A stretch of 64,000 nt of DNA from CAAGNP01 sp045603545 (GTDB lineage: Bacteria > Bacteroidota > Bacteroidia > Bacteroidales > UBA932): the NCBI GenBank assembly GCA_045603545.1, contig JAZUMG010000004.1, positions 47,683-111,682 of the forward strand. Reading direction: 5' to 3'. Within the stretch, counting starts at the first letter, position 1. Each line of letters starts with the position of its first letter. Shown here one piece after another: positions 1 through 6,673 of this stretch. The position numbers and the translations under genes were made by a program. The notes under the pieces were generated by a model that was given only the letters and a program-made list of their open reading frames with translations, ran no database searches and had not been told where the DNA came from.

Positions 1-345
1 GCCATCTGAAGAATAGTAGAACCACTCTAATCCGTTTATATCAACATAAAGTACAGGATTATTTCCACTGAAGGAGTATGGACTATGCGGATAGTACTTC
101 TGAGCCAGCGGGTCCTGAGTCAGCCATCTTGCGGTCTGAGGGTCATACATCCTGGCACCATAGTCAAGGTAGCCGAGACTGCCGGTGGTCTGCTCCTCCT
201 TGCCGTTGAATTTATGCCTGTTGGTCAGACTGCTGAGCCATCTGCCGCCATAGCTGTGTCTTGCCCCGAAGGGGTAGTAGGCGTTCTGTTCTATGGTGAG
301 ACCTGTGCCATCAAATACTCCCGTACTGCTGTATATTGTCAACTG
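1..345 (-). pseudogene. Rhs/YD-repeat core fragment, 5'-truncated, runs off the left edge
   Basis: The minus strand is open from 345 to the window edge and reads as the Rhs-repeat-associated core: YYPFGARHSYGG, then KFNGKEEQT, LGYLDYGARMYDPQTARWL, TQDPLAQKYYPHSPYSFSGN and NPVLYVDINGLEW. This order (YPFG, KFNGKE, DYGARMYDP, DPLA, SPYSFSGNNP, DxNG) is the hallmark that precedes the variable C-terminal toxin of Bacteroidota Rhs/wall-associated proteins. An in-frame TAG at 348-346 closes the frame upstream and no Rhs sequence continues beyond it; another small gene starts 12 bp further on. The fragment therefore has lost its body and probably its start. Its variable C-terminus would lie left of the window. 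Family assignment is firm; the pseudogene status is inferred from the stop and the missing N-terminal part. Confidence 0.8.
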
Positions 346-356
346 CTATTGAACCA

Positions 357-836
357 TTACCAATTTTTAATATATTTATATTTACCATTTCGATATTCAA
401 ACTTCCATATAGTTGGATAGCCACCACAAGTAGATAGTATTACATCCTTTGGTACTCTTAGTCTTGCTGACTTACCCTTTTTCTTCTTTACAGCAATATC
501 AAGATCTTTACAAGATTTCCAGAAAAGTATCAATTCTCCATCAAGATAAGCATGTCCCCAATAATAGTCTCTCTTAAAAGCTTTTAATCTCACATCCAAA
601 TCAAAGATGAGTCGCACATATAAGGTATACTCATCCTTTGATATGATTTCATCACAGATAACTTCAAGAGCCTGATTATCTTCAAAAATTTGGCGAAGAA
701 GTTGAGGATCTATCGTTTTAATCAATTCCTTATCTGTGATTTCCAGTTCGTTTGATAAAACCACCGTTGTGTACTGCGCATACGACTGTAAAATATTGCA
801 TAATGTAAATATTACAATTAGTTGTAATGTTTTCAT
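357..836 (-). CDS. small exported protein of unknown function, paralogue of the next gene
   Basis: A 159-residue protein with a typical Sec signal peptide (MKTLQLIVIFTLCNILQSYA, cleavage near AYA-Q), so probably periplasmic or surface located. The mature part shares TTVVLSNELEITDKELI, ISKDE and YWGHAYLDGELI with the protein encoded at 922-1434, so the two are tandem paralogues that have diverged in the middle and at the C-terminus. A basic stretch (VKKKKGK) near residue 117 is shared in character as well. I do not recognise a named family. The gene sits directly behind an Rhs core fragment in an AT-rich patch, the place where cognate immunity or cargo genes of polymorphic toxins usually lie; an immunity role is only inference. 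Confidence 0.7.
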   Translation of the reverse strand: MKTLQLIVIFTLCNILQSYAQYTTVVLSNELEITDKELIKTIDPQLLRQIFEDNQALEVICDEIISKDEYTLYVRLIFDLDVRLKAFKRDYYWGHAYLDGELILFWKSCKDLDIAVKKKKGKSARLRVPKDVILSTCGGYPTIWKFEYRNGKYKYIKNW

Positions 837-921
837 ATCTATAATCTTTATTAATTGTATCTGCGTTATTACTTCCTAAAACTACGTTTCCATCAATTTC
901 AATAATGCTTGCTAAAATTCT

Positions 922-1434
922 TTATGGTGTATACGATAACTCTTTAACATATTCATATTTACCGCTTTTATATTTAAACGTCCAGTATGGTCGCCTTCTC
1001 ACTCTAAGTGGTTCCCAATAGTCAGCCTCACTTTTATATGCTTTAATTTTAGCTCGCTTAGGATTTTTTTTCTTCCTTACAATATCAATTTCTTCCCAAA
1101 ATTTATCAGGTTCGTGAAAACCATCAAAGATGATCAACTCTCCATCCAGATAGGCATGACCCCAGTACAATGCTTTAACATAACCACTTTCTTCATTGGA
1201 GAAATCTGAAAATTTAGCTGTAAAATTAAACTCATCCTTTGAGATAACATCTTTAAATACGATACGGAGTATTTCGCCATCGTTATGCTTTTGGCTAAGA
1301 AGTTGGGATTTTATCAGTTCTATTAAATTCTTATCTGTAATTTCCAGTTCATTTGAAAAAAACACCGTTGTACGTTGAGCATGTAATTGGGTAACTTGTA
1401 AGCCCAATAACAATAATATTATTATCTTTTTCAT
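922..1434 (-). CDS. small exported protein of unknown function, paralogue of the preceding gene
   Basis: A 170-residue protein with a signal peptide (MKKIIILLLLGLQVTQLHA, then QRTTV). It repeats the signature of the gene at 357-836: TTVFFSNELEITDKNLI near the mature N-terminus, VISKDEF in the middle and YWGHAYLDGELIIF near residue 90, followed by a Lys/Arg-rich segment (VRKKKNPKRAKIK) and an aromatic tail (WTFKYKSGKYEYVKEL, matching WKFEYRNGKYKYIKNW in the paralogue). The conservation of both ends indicates an intact duplicate rather than a fragment. The low-GC composition differs from the core genes further right, consistent with accessory DNA. Function unknown; a link to the surrounding Rhs remnants is positional only. 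Confidence 0.7.
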   Translation of the reverse strand: MKKIIILLLLGLQVTQLHAQRTTVFFSNELEITDKNLIELIKSQLLSQKHNDGEILRIVFKDVISKDEFNFTAKFSDFSNEESGYVKALYWGHAYLDGELIIFDGFHEPDKFWEEIDIVRKKKNPKRAKIKAYKSEADYWEPLRVRRRPYWTFKYKSGKYEYVKELSYTP

Positions 1435-1447
1435 ATTAATTTACTTT

Positions 1448-1618
1448 TTAATCTGGTTGATAACTTGTATAAGTATTAGGTTTAGTGAAAATTTTAAAGT
1501 CTATTTCTCCCCCGTAGCGTTTTAAGACTCTTTTTGCAAATGGAATATCTCCAACCAAATTTCCTTGATTGTCTATTTGGTAATACTTGTATTCCTTATA
1601 TTTTCTTGTATAGTCCAT
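1448..1618 (-). CDS. short ORF, possible Rhs toxin tail remnant
   Basis: A 56-residue frame starting MDYTRKYKEYKYYQIDNQ and ending TKPNTYTSYQPD. The frame stays open for nine codons upstream of the ATG, reading RVNLRNYGAAR before a TAG, and NYGAARMDY is reminiscent of the DYGARMYDP element of the Rhs core. It could thus be a free-standing C-terminal (toxin-type) tail cut off from its Rhs carrier, or simply a small gene. No ribosome-binding site stands out. It lies 13 bp downstream of nothing recognisable and 14 bp before the next gene on the same strand. The coding claim rests on composition and context only. Confidence 0.35.
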   Translation of the reverse strand: MDYTRKYKEYKYYQIDNQGNLVGDIPFAKRVLKRYGGEIDFKIFTKPNTYTSYQPD

Positions 1619-1684
1619 TCTGGCAGCTCCATAGTTTCGTAAATTTACTCGCTATTGAGTCTTGAGTAAGGCTTATGTAAACTC

Positions 1685-2239
1685 TCAGTATTCATCAATA
1701 GATTTATACATAATAGGTATTTTAGTCCAAATGGAACGTGTCTTTTTAAATTTGCGGCTATTTCCTAATTCAAAATAATATTGAGTCACTTTTTTACTAT
1801 CATCAAAACAGGCTCCAACTAACCATTCTTGAGAGGGAACATCAACATGTTTTATAAAATTATACTCTGTGAGCTTATCATATATTTCTTGAGTCAAAAT
1901 GCCTTCCCCCTCTTTATACCAATAAAACAATTTCCCATCCCTTTCTTCAAGACCAATATTAAATATATATGGCTTCCCTATAGAATCACTATTGCTCATA
2001 AGAAATGTCCAACTTGAATCTTTAGAACTTATTGAGACTTCTATAAGTTCTACAAGATTATGGTTTCTTGACACTCGATGATGTGCTGAAGAAATAGAAA
2101 ACACATTAGATTCCTTTCTAGCACTTGTTTTAACAAAATCTTCAATTGCTGTAAGAAAACAAGAATATATATATGCTTCTTGAGAATAGCTTTTCAATGA
2201 ACATAAGATCATCAATATTGCAATATAAAATTTACACAT
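1685..2239 (-). CDS. small exported protein of unknown function
   Basis: A 184-residue protein with a signal peptide (MCKFYIAILMILCSLKSYS, then QEAYIYS). The mature part contains an SSKDSSWTFLMSN segment, GKLFYWYKEGEG, and ends with a basic KFKKTRSIWTK stretch. No family is recognised and it is not an obvious paralogue of the two exported proteins downstream, although the exported nature, size and low GC are alike. It begins 21 bp after the truncated Rhs N-terminus at 2260-2475 on the same strand, so it lies where the body of that Rhs gene should be. Plausible roles are immunity protein or cargo of the former Rhs locus; neither is shown by the sequence. Confidence 0.65.
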   Translation of the reverse strand: MCKFYIAILMILCSLKSYSQEAYIYSCFLTAIEDFVKTSARKESNVFSISSAHHRVSRNHNLVELIEVSISSKDSSWTFLMSNSDSIGKPYIFNIGLEERDGKLFYWYKEGEGILTQEIYDKLTEYNFIKHVDVPSQEWLVGACFDDSKKVTQYYFELGNSRKFKKTRSIWTKIPIMYKSIDEY

Positions 2240-2259
2240 ATTTTTAATACTCTATTTGA

Positions 2260-2475
2260 TTAGTAGGATGCCCTGTTAATATTAAAATTGATGGTTCCGG
2301 TATGTAGATTTGCTTCTACTTCGCCGTGCTTGATGAAATTCCATTTGTCTGCTGATGGAATCTTACTCTCTTCGCCGACTTTGAATCCCCATTGGGAATA
2401 AAGTCGGTGTATGGGCAGTAACTGAAAGACGACTATAATGATAGCCGTGAGTAGTGGTTTAATGTGGTATCTCAT
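2260..2475 (-). pseudogene. N-terminal stub of an Rhs-type exported protein
   Basis: A 71-residue frame with a hydrophobic export signal (residues 8-27) followed by IPSADKWNFIKHGE, then VEANLHTGTINFNINRASY and a stop. The pattern 'P-S/A-x(4)-F-x-K-x-G-x(3)-V-x(3)-T-G-x(2)-N-x-x-I' is the conserved entry segment of Bacteroidota Rhs/YD-repeat proteins, which then continue for over a thousand residues. Here the frame ends immediately after it and a different gene begins 21 bp later. It is therefore a severed N-terminus whose body was lost, the counterpart of the core fragments at 1-345 and 2960-2998. Confidence 0.6.
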
Positions 2476-2592
2476 ACGCTAAATTTTTAATAGTTAGTAA
2501 ATCAGTGATGTGGTACCGCTATAAATGAACTTTCGGGTTTACCTTGTGGAACAAGATACAAAATTATTCTGATGTTTCAAAATAAAGGCCTG

Positions 2593-2828
2593 CTGCAATT
2601 CGGAGTCCAGCACGATGTGTCCCACAGGTATGTAGAAGGCCTATAGCGTTGGATACCCGAGGAAAATTGCTCGGGTATCCAGCACAAATGGCCTCAGGAT
2701 GGCCTGTATAGCGGTTTTCGCTGGACTCCGAATTGCAGGACGAAACTGTGCAGTATTTTTACTTGAATTCGCTACAGTCCAATCAGAAAAGTGGATTTTT
2801 GATCCTTTCTGTATGTCCTGCAATTCGG
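2593..2828. repeat. intergenic repeat patch with inverted 19-mers
   Basis: The gene-free stretch 2476-3068 holds a 19-base sequence CTGCAATTCGGAGTCCAGC at 2593-2611 whose exact reverse complement is at 2720-2738. A partial third copy in the first orientation (TCCTGCAATTCGG) is at 2816-2828. The inverted copies flank a further hairpin at 2650-2681. Both strands have open frames of 80-90 codons here, but neither has a recognisable product or ribosome-binding site, so I treat the patch as non-coding. It may be a short palindromic mobile element or a recombination scar in the decayed Rhs locus. Confidence 0.5.
2650..2681. repeat. perfect 12-bp hairpin
   Basis: TGGATACCCGAG (2650-2661), loop of 8, CTCGGGTATCCA (2670-2681): a perfect stem without a following T-run on either strand, so not a standard terminator. 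It sits at the centre of the inverted 19-mers and is probably part of the same element. Confidence 0.55.
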
Positions 2829-2959
2829 TGGCCACATCCCCCCCTTCCGAGATATTGTATACGCTACTTAGCGTGGCTTCTGCTGGCAAACAGTGGGCAG
2901 AAGCCACAATAAAACCCTTTGGAGACTATTCTGAACGGCATAGATGTGGCTTCTGAATA

Positions 2960-2998
2960 TTACTTCTGAGCCAGCTGGTCCTGGGTAAGCCGGCGGCT
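2960..2998 (-). pseudogene. second Rhs core remnant
   Basis: On the minus strand this 39-base piece reads SRRLTQDQLAQK followed by TAA, matching the ARWLTQDPLAQKYY part of the Rhs core preserved at 1-345. At the DNA level TACTTCTGAGCCAG and GGTCCTG are identical between the two places. It is a vestige of another Rhs copy and too short to be functional. Confidence 0.6.
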
Positions 2999-3016
2999 CT
3001 AATGGAATACCGGCAC

Positions 3017-3046
3017 AAAAAAAGCGACCCTGATATCAGAGTCGCT
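3017..3046 (-). terminator. rho-independent terminator of rpmE
   Basis: On the minus strand a stem AGCGAC...GTCGCT with a self-complementary middle (TGATATCA) is followed directly by a run of seven T. It lies 23 bp past the rpmE stop codon and separates it from the Rhs patch. Confidence 0.85.
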
Positions 3047-3068
3047 ATTTTTATACTGTCTTGACAGC

Positions 3069-3314
3069 TTATTTTCTTTTGTATCTTTGGTAGAATTTGT
3101 CCACGCGGCCGGCAGTATCCACAAGTTTCATCTTTCCAGTGTAGAAAGGGTGAGAAGTGTTAGAGATTTCGACCTTTACTAGAGGATATTCAACACCTTC
3201 GATTTCGATGGTCTCCTTAGTATTAACGCAAGAGCGAGTGATGAACACGTGCTCATTTGACATATCCTTGAAAGCTACAAGACGGTAGGTTTCGGGATGA
3301 ATTCCTTTTTTCAT
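3069..3314 (-). CDS. rpmE2: 50S ribosomal protein L31 type B
   Basis: An 81-residue protein beginning MKKGIHPETYRLVAFKDMS and containing VEISNTSHPFYTGK and VDTAGRVDKFYQRY, the diagnostic blocks of bacterial L31. It lacks the CxxC zinc-binding cysteines and has the longer spacing of type B (zinc-independent) L31, the usual form in Bacteroidota. It binds at the central protuberance of the 50S subunit. It has its own promoter (3341-3372) and terminator, so it is a monocistronic unit although it follows the DUF1343 gene by only about 60 bp. Full length, no anomalies. Confidence 0.95.
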   Translation of the reverse strand: MKKGIHPETYRLVAFKDMSNEHVFITRSCVNTKETIEIEGVEYPLVKVEISNTSHPFYTGKMKLVDTAGRVDKFYQRYKRK

Positions 3315-3340
3315 TTCTTATCGGTTTTAATTACGGGCAG

Positions 3341-3372
3341 CAAAAGTAGATATTATTTGTCTTCACTGCAAA
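3341..3372 (-). promoter_or_regulatory. Bacteroidota-type promoter of rpmE
   Basis: Minus strand: TTTG (3372-3369), 20-bp spacer, TACTTTTG (3348-3341), matching the -33 TTTG / -7 TAnnTTTG pattern of the Bacteroidota primary sigma factor. It abuts the end of the upstream gene and lies about 27 bp before the rpmE start. Confidence 0.65.
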
Positions 3373-4494
3373 TTATTTTGCAAATATTTGCTTGATTCTC
3401 CACAGACTATCGTCATAAAGGAGATATTTTTTGGCTTTCTTGATCCACTTCTGTTCCTCAACCTTGATATTCTCCTTCACCTCATCCCAAATATCGACAC
3501 CCCTGACATATTCCATAAGGATGTTGTCATCGAGAATCTCTTCCAGACCACACTCAAGGTCAAGTTCAGGACACTCATTTCTTACAAATCTCATTATTCT
3601 CAGTGCGTGCCCGAGAGCGTGATACTGCACACCAGGATTCTGCAGCAACTGGAAGCCATAACACTCCTCCCCGGCATATCTCCCCTCACCCGGAACAAAC
3701 ATTGTCCACCTTATAAAGGTTGCAGGGTCATAGATAGGGTTGGACGGGTCATTCCAGTTGTCATATCCATTGCGCGAGCAATAATCCGACAGGCCTCTCA
3801 TAAAAGGGGCTCCAAATATCTCGTATGGGCGTGTAGTACCTATACCTGGAGTAACATTGGTTCCTCTCCAAAGGTACTGTCCACTATAGAATACAGAGGT
3901 AAACATCCCTGCCACATCCTCCATAGGGGGGATACTCCACGGCATCATATACTGTGTCGCTGAACGTACCAGATACGATATGATATGGAGAGGGAATTTG
4001 GCCCCCATCTCAGTATGGAACATATTGGCGATCTCACCCAGTGTAAGACCGTGCCTGTGGGGGATCCCAAGTGCACCTGTGGTACCCTCCACACATCTTC
4101 CGGTAGGATTCTCCCTGTCAAGCACATACACGGAGATCTCAAGACCATTGTTATGGATGGTGGTAAAAAGGGCCGCCATCAGATCAATGATAGGAGAATA
4201 GCGTGCACCTATCTCCTGAAGTTCCACAATGATGGCATCTATGTCGGAAAGATTTTCCACCATTGACTCCATCGGAAAAAACTCACACCCTTCAAGGTTC
4301 AGAGGGGTATATCCGGCAAGCTCCTCCGAAGGTACAAACACCCTCTTGAGATTCCCCTTGCGGTGAAGGGACTCAAAAAGATACTCCCCTTTTTCGGGGT
4401 TCCATGCCACCTGATTGCAAAGCACCCCGACACGTCCTTTTGCCAGGACGATGTCGGGCTGCTGGTCCAATGGTGTAGTTCTAAACGAGAACAT
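3373..4494 (-). CDS. DUF1343 protein, NamZ-like exo-beta-N-acetylmuramidase family, no signal peptide
   Basis: A 373-residue member of the DUF1343 (GH171) family, whose characterised members (NamZ) release N-acetylmuramic acid from the non-reducing end of peptidoglycan fragments. Family blocks visible in order: VGVLCNQVAW near residue 22, VELQEIGARYSP near 90, VYVLDRENPTGR..VEG near 121-135, the HGLTLGEIANMF segment near 147, YLWRGTNVTPGIGTTRPYE near 208 and FGAPFMRG. The N-terminus starts directly with the catalytic fold; no signal peptide or lipobox precedes it, whereas many relatives are exported. The start codon overlaps the glmM stop (TAATG), so the two are translationally coupled. That pairing with amino-sugar metabolism supports a wall-recycling role; cytoplasmic location is inferred from the missing signal. 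Confidence 0.75.
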   Translation of the reverse strand: MFSFRTTPLDQQPDIVLAKGRVGVLCNQVAWNPEKGEYLFESLHRKGNLKRVFVPSEELAGYTPLNLEGCEFFPMESMVENLSDIDAIIVELQEIGARYSPIIDLMAALFTTIHNNGLEISVYVLDRENPTGRCVEGTTGALGIPHRHGLTLGEIANMFHTEMGAKFPLHIISYLVRSATQYMMPWSIPPMEDVAGMFTSVFYSGQYLWRGTNVTPGIGTTRPYEIFGAPFMRGLSDYCSRNGYDNWNDPSNPIYDPATFIRWTMFVPGEGRYAGEECYGFQLLQNPGVQYHALGHALRIMRFVRNECPELDLECGLEEILDDNILMEYVRGVDIWDEVKENIKVEEQKWIKKAKKYLLYDDSLWRIKQIFAK

Positions 4495-5885
4495 TAACCT
4501 TTAATTCTGTTTGCCACCGCGATAACCCTCTGTGCAAGTGCCTCAGCCTTAGCCTCATCAGAAGCCTCAGAGTAGATACGGATGATAGGCTCAGTATTTG
4601 ATTTTCTGAGGTGTACCCACATCTTTTCAGCATCGAAGTCGATCTTCACACCGTCGATAGTGGTGATTCTCTCATTTGCGAACTCCTTCTTCACCTCTTC
4701 AAGAATCTTGTCGATAAGAACAGGGTCAGAAAGCTCTATTTTGTTCTTCGAAATCACATATGGAGGATATGTCGCTCTTAGCTCAGAAACTTTCATCTTC
4801 TTGTGTGCAAGATTTGAAAGGAATAGAGCCACACCGATAAGGGCATCACGGCCAGCGTGAAGATCAGGGAAGATCACACCACCATTACCTTCACCACCGA
4901 TAACGGCATTTGTACGTCTCATCTCGGTAACTACATTTACCTCACCTACTGCTGCTGCAGTGTAAGTGCATCCGTGAGCTTCAGTCACATCTCTGAGTGC
5001 ACGTGATGATGAAAGGTTTGAAACTGTAGAACCTTTGACATTCTGAAGGACATAGTCTGAAACAGATACAAGTGTATACTCCTCACCGAAAGGTTTGCCA
5101 TCTTCGCAGATAAGTGCAAGTCTGTCTACGTCAGGATCTACAGAGATACCGAAGTCTGCACCTGTCTCCACTACCTTTGCAGAAAGGTCCACAAGGTGAG
5201 CTGGAAGTGGTTCAGGGTTGTGTGCAAAGTGCCCTGTAGGTTCACAGTGAACACATTCGCACTGTACGCCAAGTGCCTCAAGAAGTTTAGGCATAATGAC
5301 ACCACCCACTGAGTTGACAGCATCCAAAGCTACTTTGAAACCTGCTTTGTAGATAGCCTCAACATCTACAAGTGGCTGAGCAAGAACTGCGTCAATATGT
5401 TGCTGGGTAAAATCTTTATACTCCATGGTACCGAGATTGTCCACATCTGCGAAATCGAAGTTCTCAGCCTCAGCTACTGCCAAAAGTTTTGCACCCTCTT
5501 CAGCATCAAGGAACTCGCCTTTCTCATTGAGAAGTTTGAGGGCGTTCCACTGTTTTGGGTTGTGTGATGCTGTAAGGATAATACCTCCGTCAGCCTGTTC
5601 AAAAATAACAGCCATCTCTGTGGTAGGTGTAGAAGCGAGACCGGCATTTACTACATCAATACCGCAAGCCATAAGTGTACCGCATACTACTGAGTCCACC
5701 ATCTTGCCAGAAAGACGTGCATCTCTGCCTACTACCACTTTATACCTCTCCTTGCCAGGGATTCTCTCTTTTAGTCTCACTGCATAGGCAGAAGTGAATT
5801 TGACAATGTCCACAGGGGTAAGGCAATCGCCCACTTCCCCACCGATAGTACCTCTGATACCAGAGATAGATTTGATTAGTGTCAT
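4494..5885 (-). CDS. glmM: phosphoglucosamine mutase
   Basis: A 463-residue alpha-D-phosphohexomutase. Visible are the N-terminal GIRGTIG (residues 9-15), the active-site serine loop TASHNP (residues 105-110, phospho-Ser 107), the metal-binding DPDVDR loop and the sugar-specificity loop GGEGNGGVIFP, followed by a C-terminal phosphate-binding RKSNTEPIIRIY. The GEGNGG loop and the length point to the GlmM branch (GlcN-6-P to GlcN-1-P for UDP-GlcNAc synthesis), although phosphomannomutase activity cannot be excluded. It follows batE after 20 bp on the same strand and overlaps the DUF1343 gene by one base, so it is probably read from the upstream Bat operon or from a promoter inside batE. Confidence 0.88.
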   Translation of the reverse strand: MTLIKSISGIRGTIGGEVGDCLTPVDIVKFTSAYAVRLKERIPGKERYKVVVGRDARLSGKMVDSVVCGTLMACGIDVVNAGLASTPTTEMAVIFEQADGGIILTASHNPKQWNALKLLNEKGEFLDAEEGAKLLAVAEAENFDFADVDNLGTMEYKDFTQQHIDAVLAQPLVDVEAIYKAGFKVALDAVNSVGGVIMPKLLEALGVQCECVHCEPTGHFAHNPEPLPAHLVDLSAKVVETGADFGISVDPDVDRLALICEDGKPFGEEYTLVSVSDYVLQNVKGSTVSNLSSSRALRDVTEAHGCTYTAAAVGEVNVVTEMRRTNAVIGGEGNGGVIFPDLHAGRDALIGVALFLSNLAHKKMKVSELRATYPPYVISKNKIELSDPVLIDKILEEVKKEFANERITTIDGVKIDFDAEKMWVHLRKSNTEPIIRIYSEASDEAKAEALAQRVIAVANRIKG

Positions 5886-5905
5886 AGTTTTGTTTGTTTA
5901 TAGTA

Positions 5906-6673
5906 TTAAATTATTTCAATGTCCCTTTTTACTATCCACCCTTGCCTTCCATCACTCAGCTCCACCTTTGACCACTGCCCCAGTTCCTCGAGCACAGTTA
6001 CTTTAGTCCCCTCATGGATAATGAACAGTGATTTTCCTGTATTGTTTGGAGAACTCTTCACAGAACTCACCGGATTCACCACTATAGCCCCATCCTGGGA
6101 CTCCATCTCATTTTTCAGTCCAAAGGAGAAAATCACCGAAATGGCCATAAATATAGCGACAATTATCGCAAGAATGAAAGATATCTTTCTCCAAGCCATA
6201 CCCTGTCCAAACCTGAATACAAGCATAAGGAGCGCAATCACTACAAAAGATACCAACGCCATATATGCCCAACCGTCAGATGAAAGTATATCCCTGAATG
6301 ACTTGAACCAGGTCACAAGGACAAATTCCGGAACACTCTCAATCTTGTCCAGAGTAAACTGACGGACAAACTCGAGGTTTGCCTGCGCATCCTTATATGA
6401 CGGATTCAGCTTCAATGCCCTCTCATAATAAAGTACGGAATATGCTATATAGCCGCTCATCTTGTAGTATGTGTTCCCCATATTGTAGAACAACTCCTCT
6501 GACTCATACCCCAATTTCTCAAGTTCCTTGAAACCGGCCAAAGCCCCTTCAAAATCATCGGAAGCATAACACTCTACTGCAATGTTCCATAATGAATCCC
6601 TCTGCACATTGGCATTTGCTGCCAATGATACCAATGCAAGGGCCAAAAACAATATTGCTCTTTTCATAACCAT
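5906..6673 (-). CDS. batE: BatE, TPR and SH3 domain protein
   Basis: A 255-residue protein with an N-terminal signal sequence (MKRAILFLALALVSLAANA), TPR units between about 25 and 110 (FYNMGNTYYKMSGY, YYERALKLNPSYKDAQANL), two membrane helices near 135-155 and 163-185, and a C-terminal bacterial SH3 domain (SPNNTGKSLFIIHEGTKV, then GQWSKVELSDGRQGWI). This architecture is BatE, the last component of the Bacteroides aerotolerance operon, thought to work with BatA-D in the envelope. The start overlaps the batD stop (TGATG); the ATG two codons later is an alternative. Confidence 0.88.
   Translation of the reverse strand: MVMKRAILFLALALVSLAANANVQRDSLWNIAVECYASDDFEGALAGFKELEKLGYESEELFYNMGNTYYKMSGYIAYSVLYYERALKLNPSYKDAQANLEFVRQFTLDKIESVPEFVLVTWFKSFRDILSSDGWAYMALVSFVVIALLMLVFRFGQGMAWRKISFILAIIVAIFMAISVIFSFGLKNEMESQDGAIVVNPVSSVKSSPNNTGKSLFIIHEGTKVTVLEELGQWSKVELSDGRQGWIVKRDIEII

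Noticed and set aside
85..420. A plus-strand 111-residue frame at the left edge
   Set aside because: It is the shadow of the minus-strand Rhs core, whose motifs are unmistakable.
2641..2956. Two opposite 85-88 residue frames (2641-2907 minus and 2699-2956 plus)
   Set aside because: They overlap on opposite strands across inverted repeats, have no ribosome-binding site and no recognisable product.
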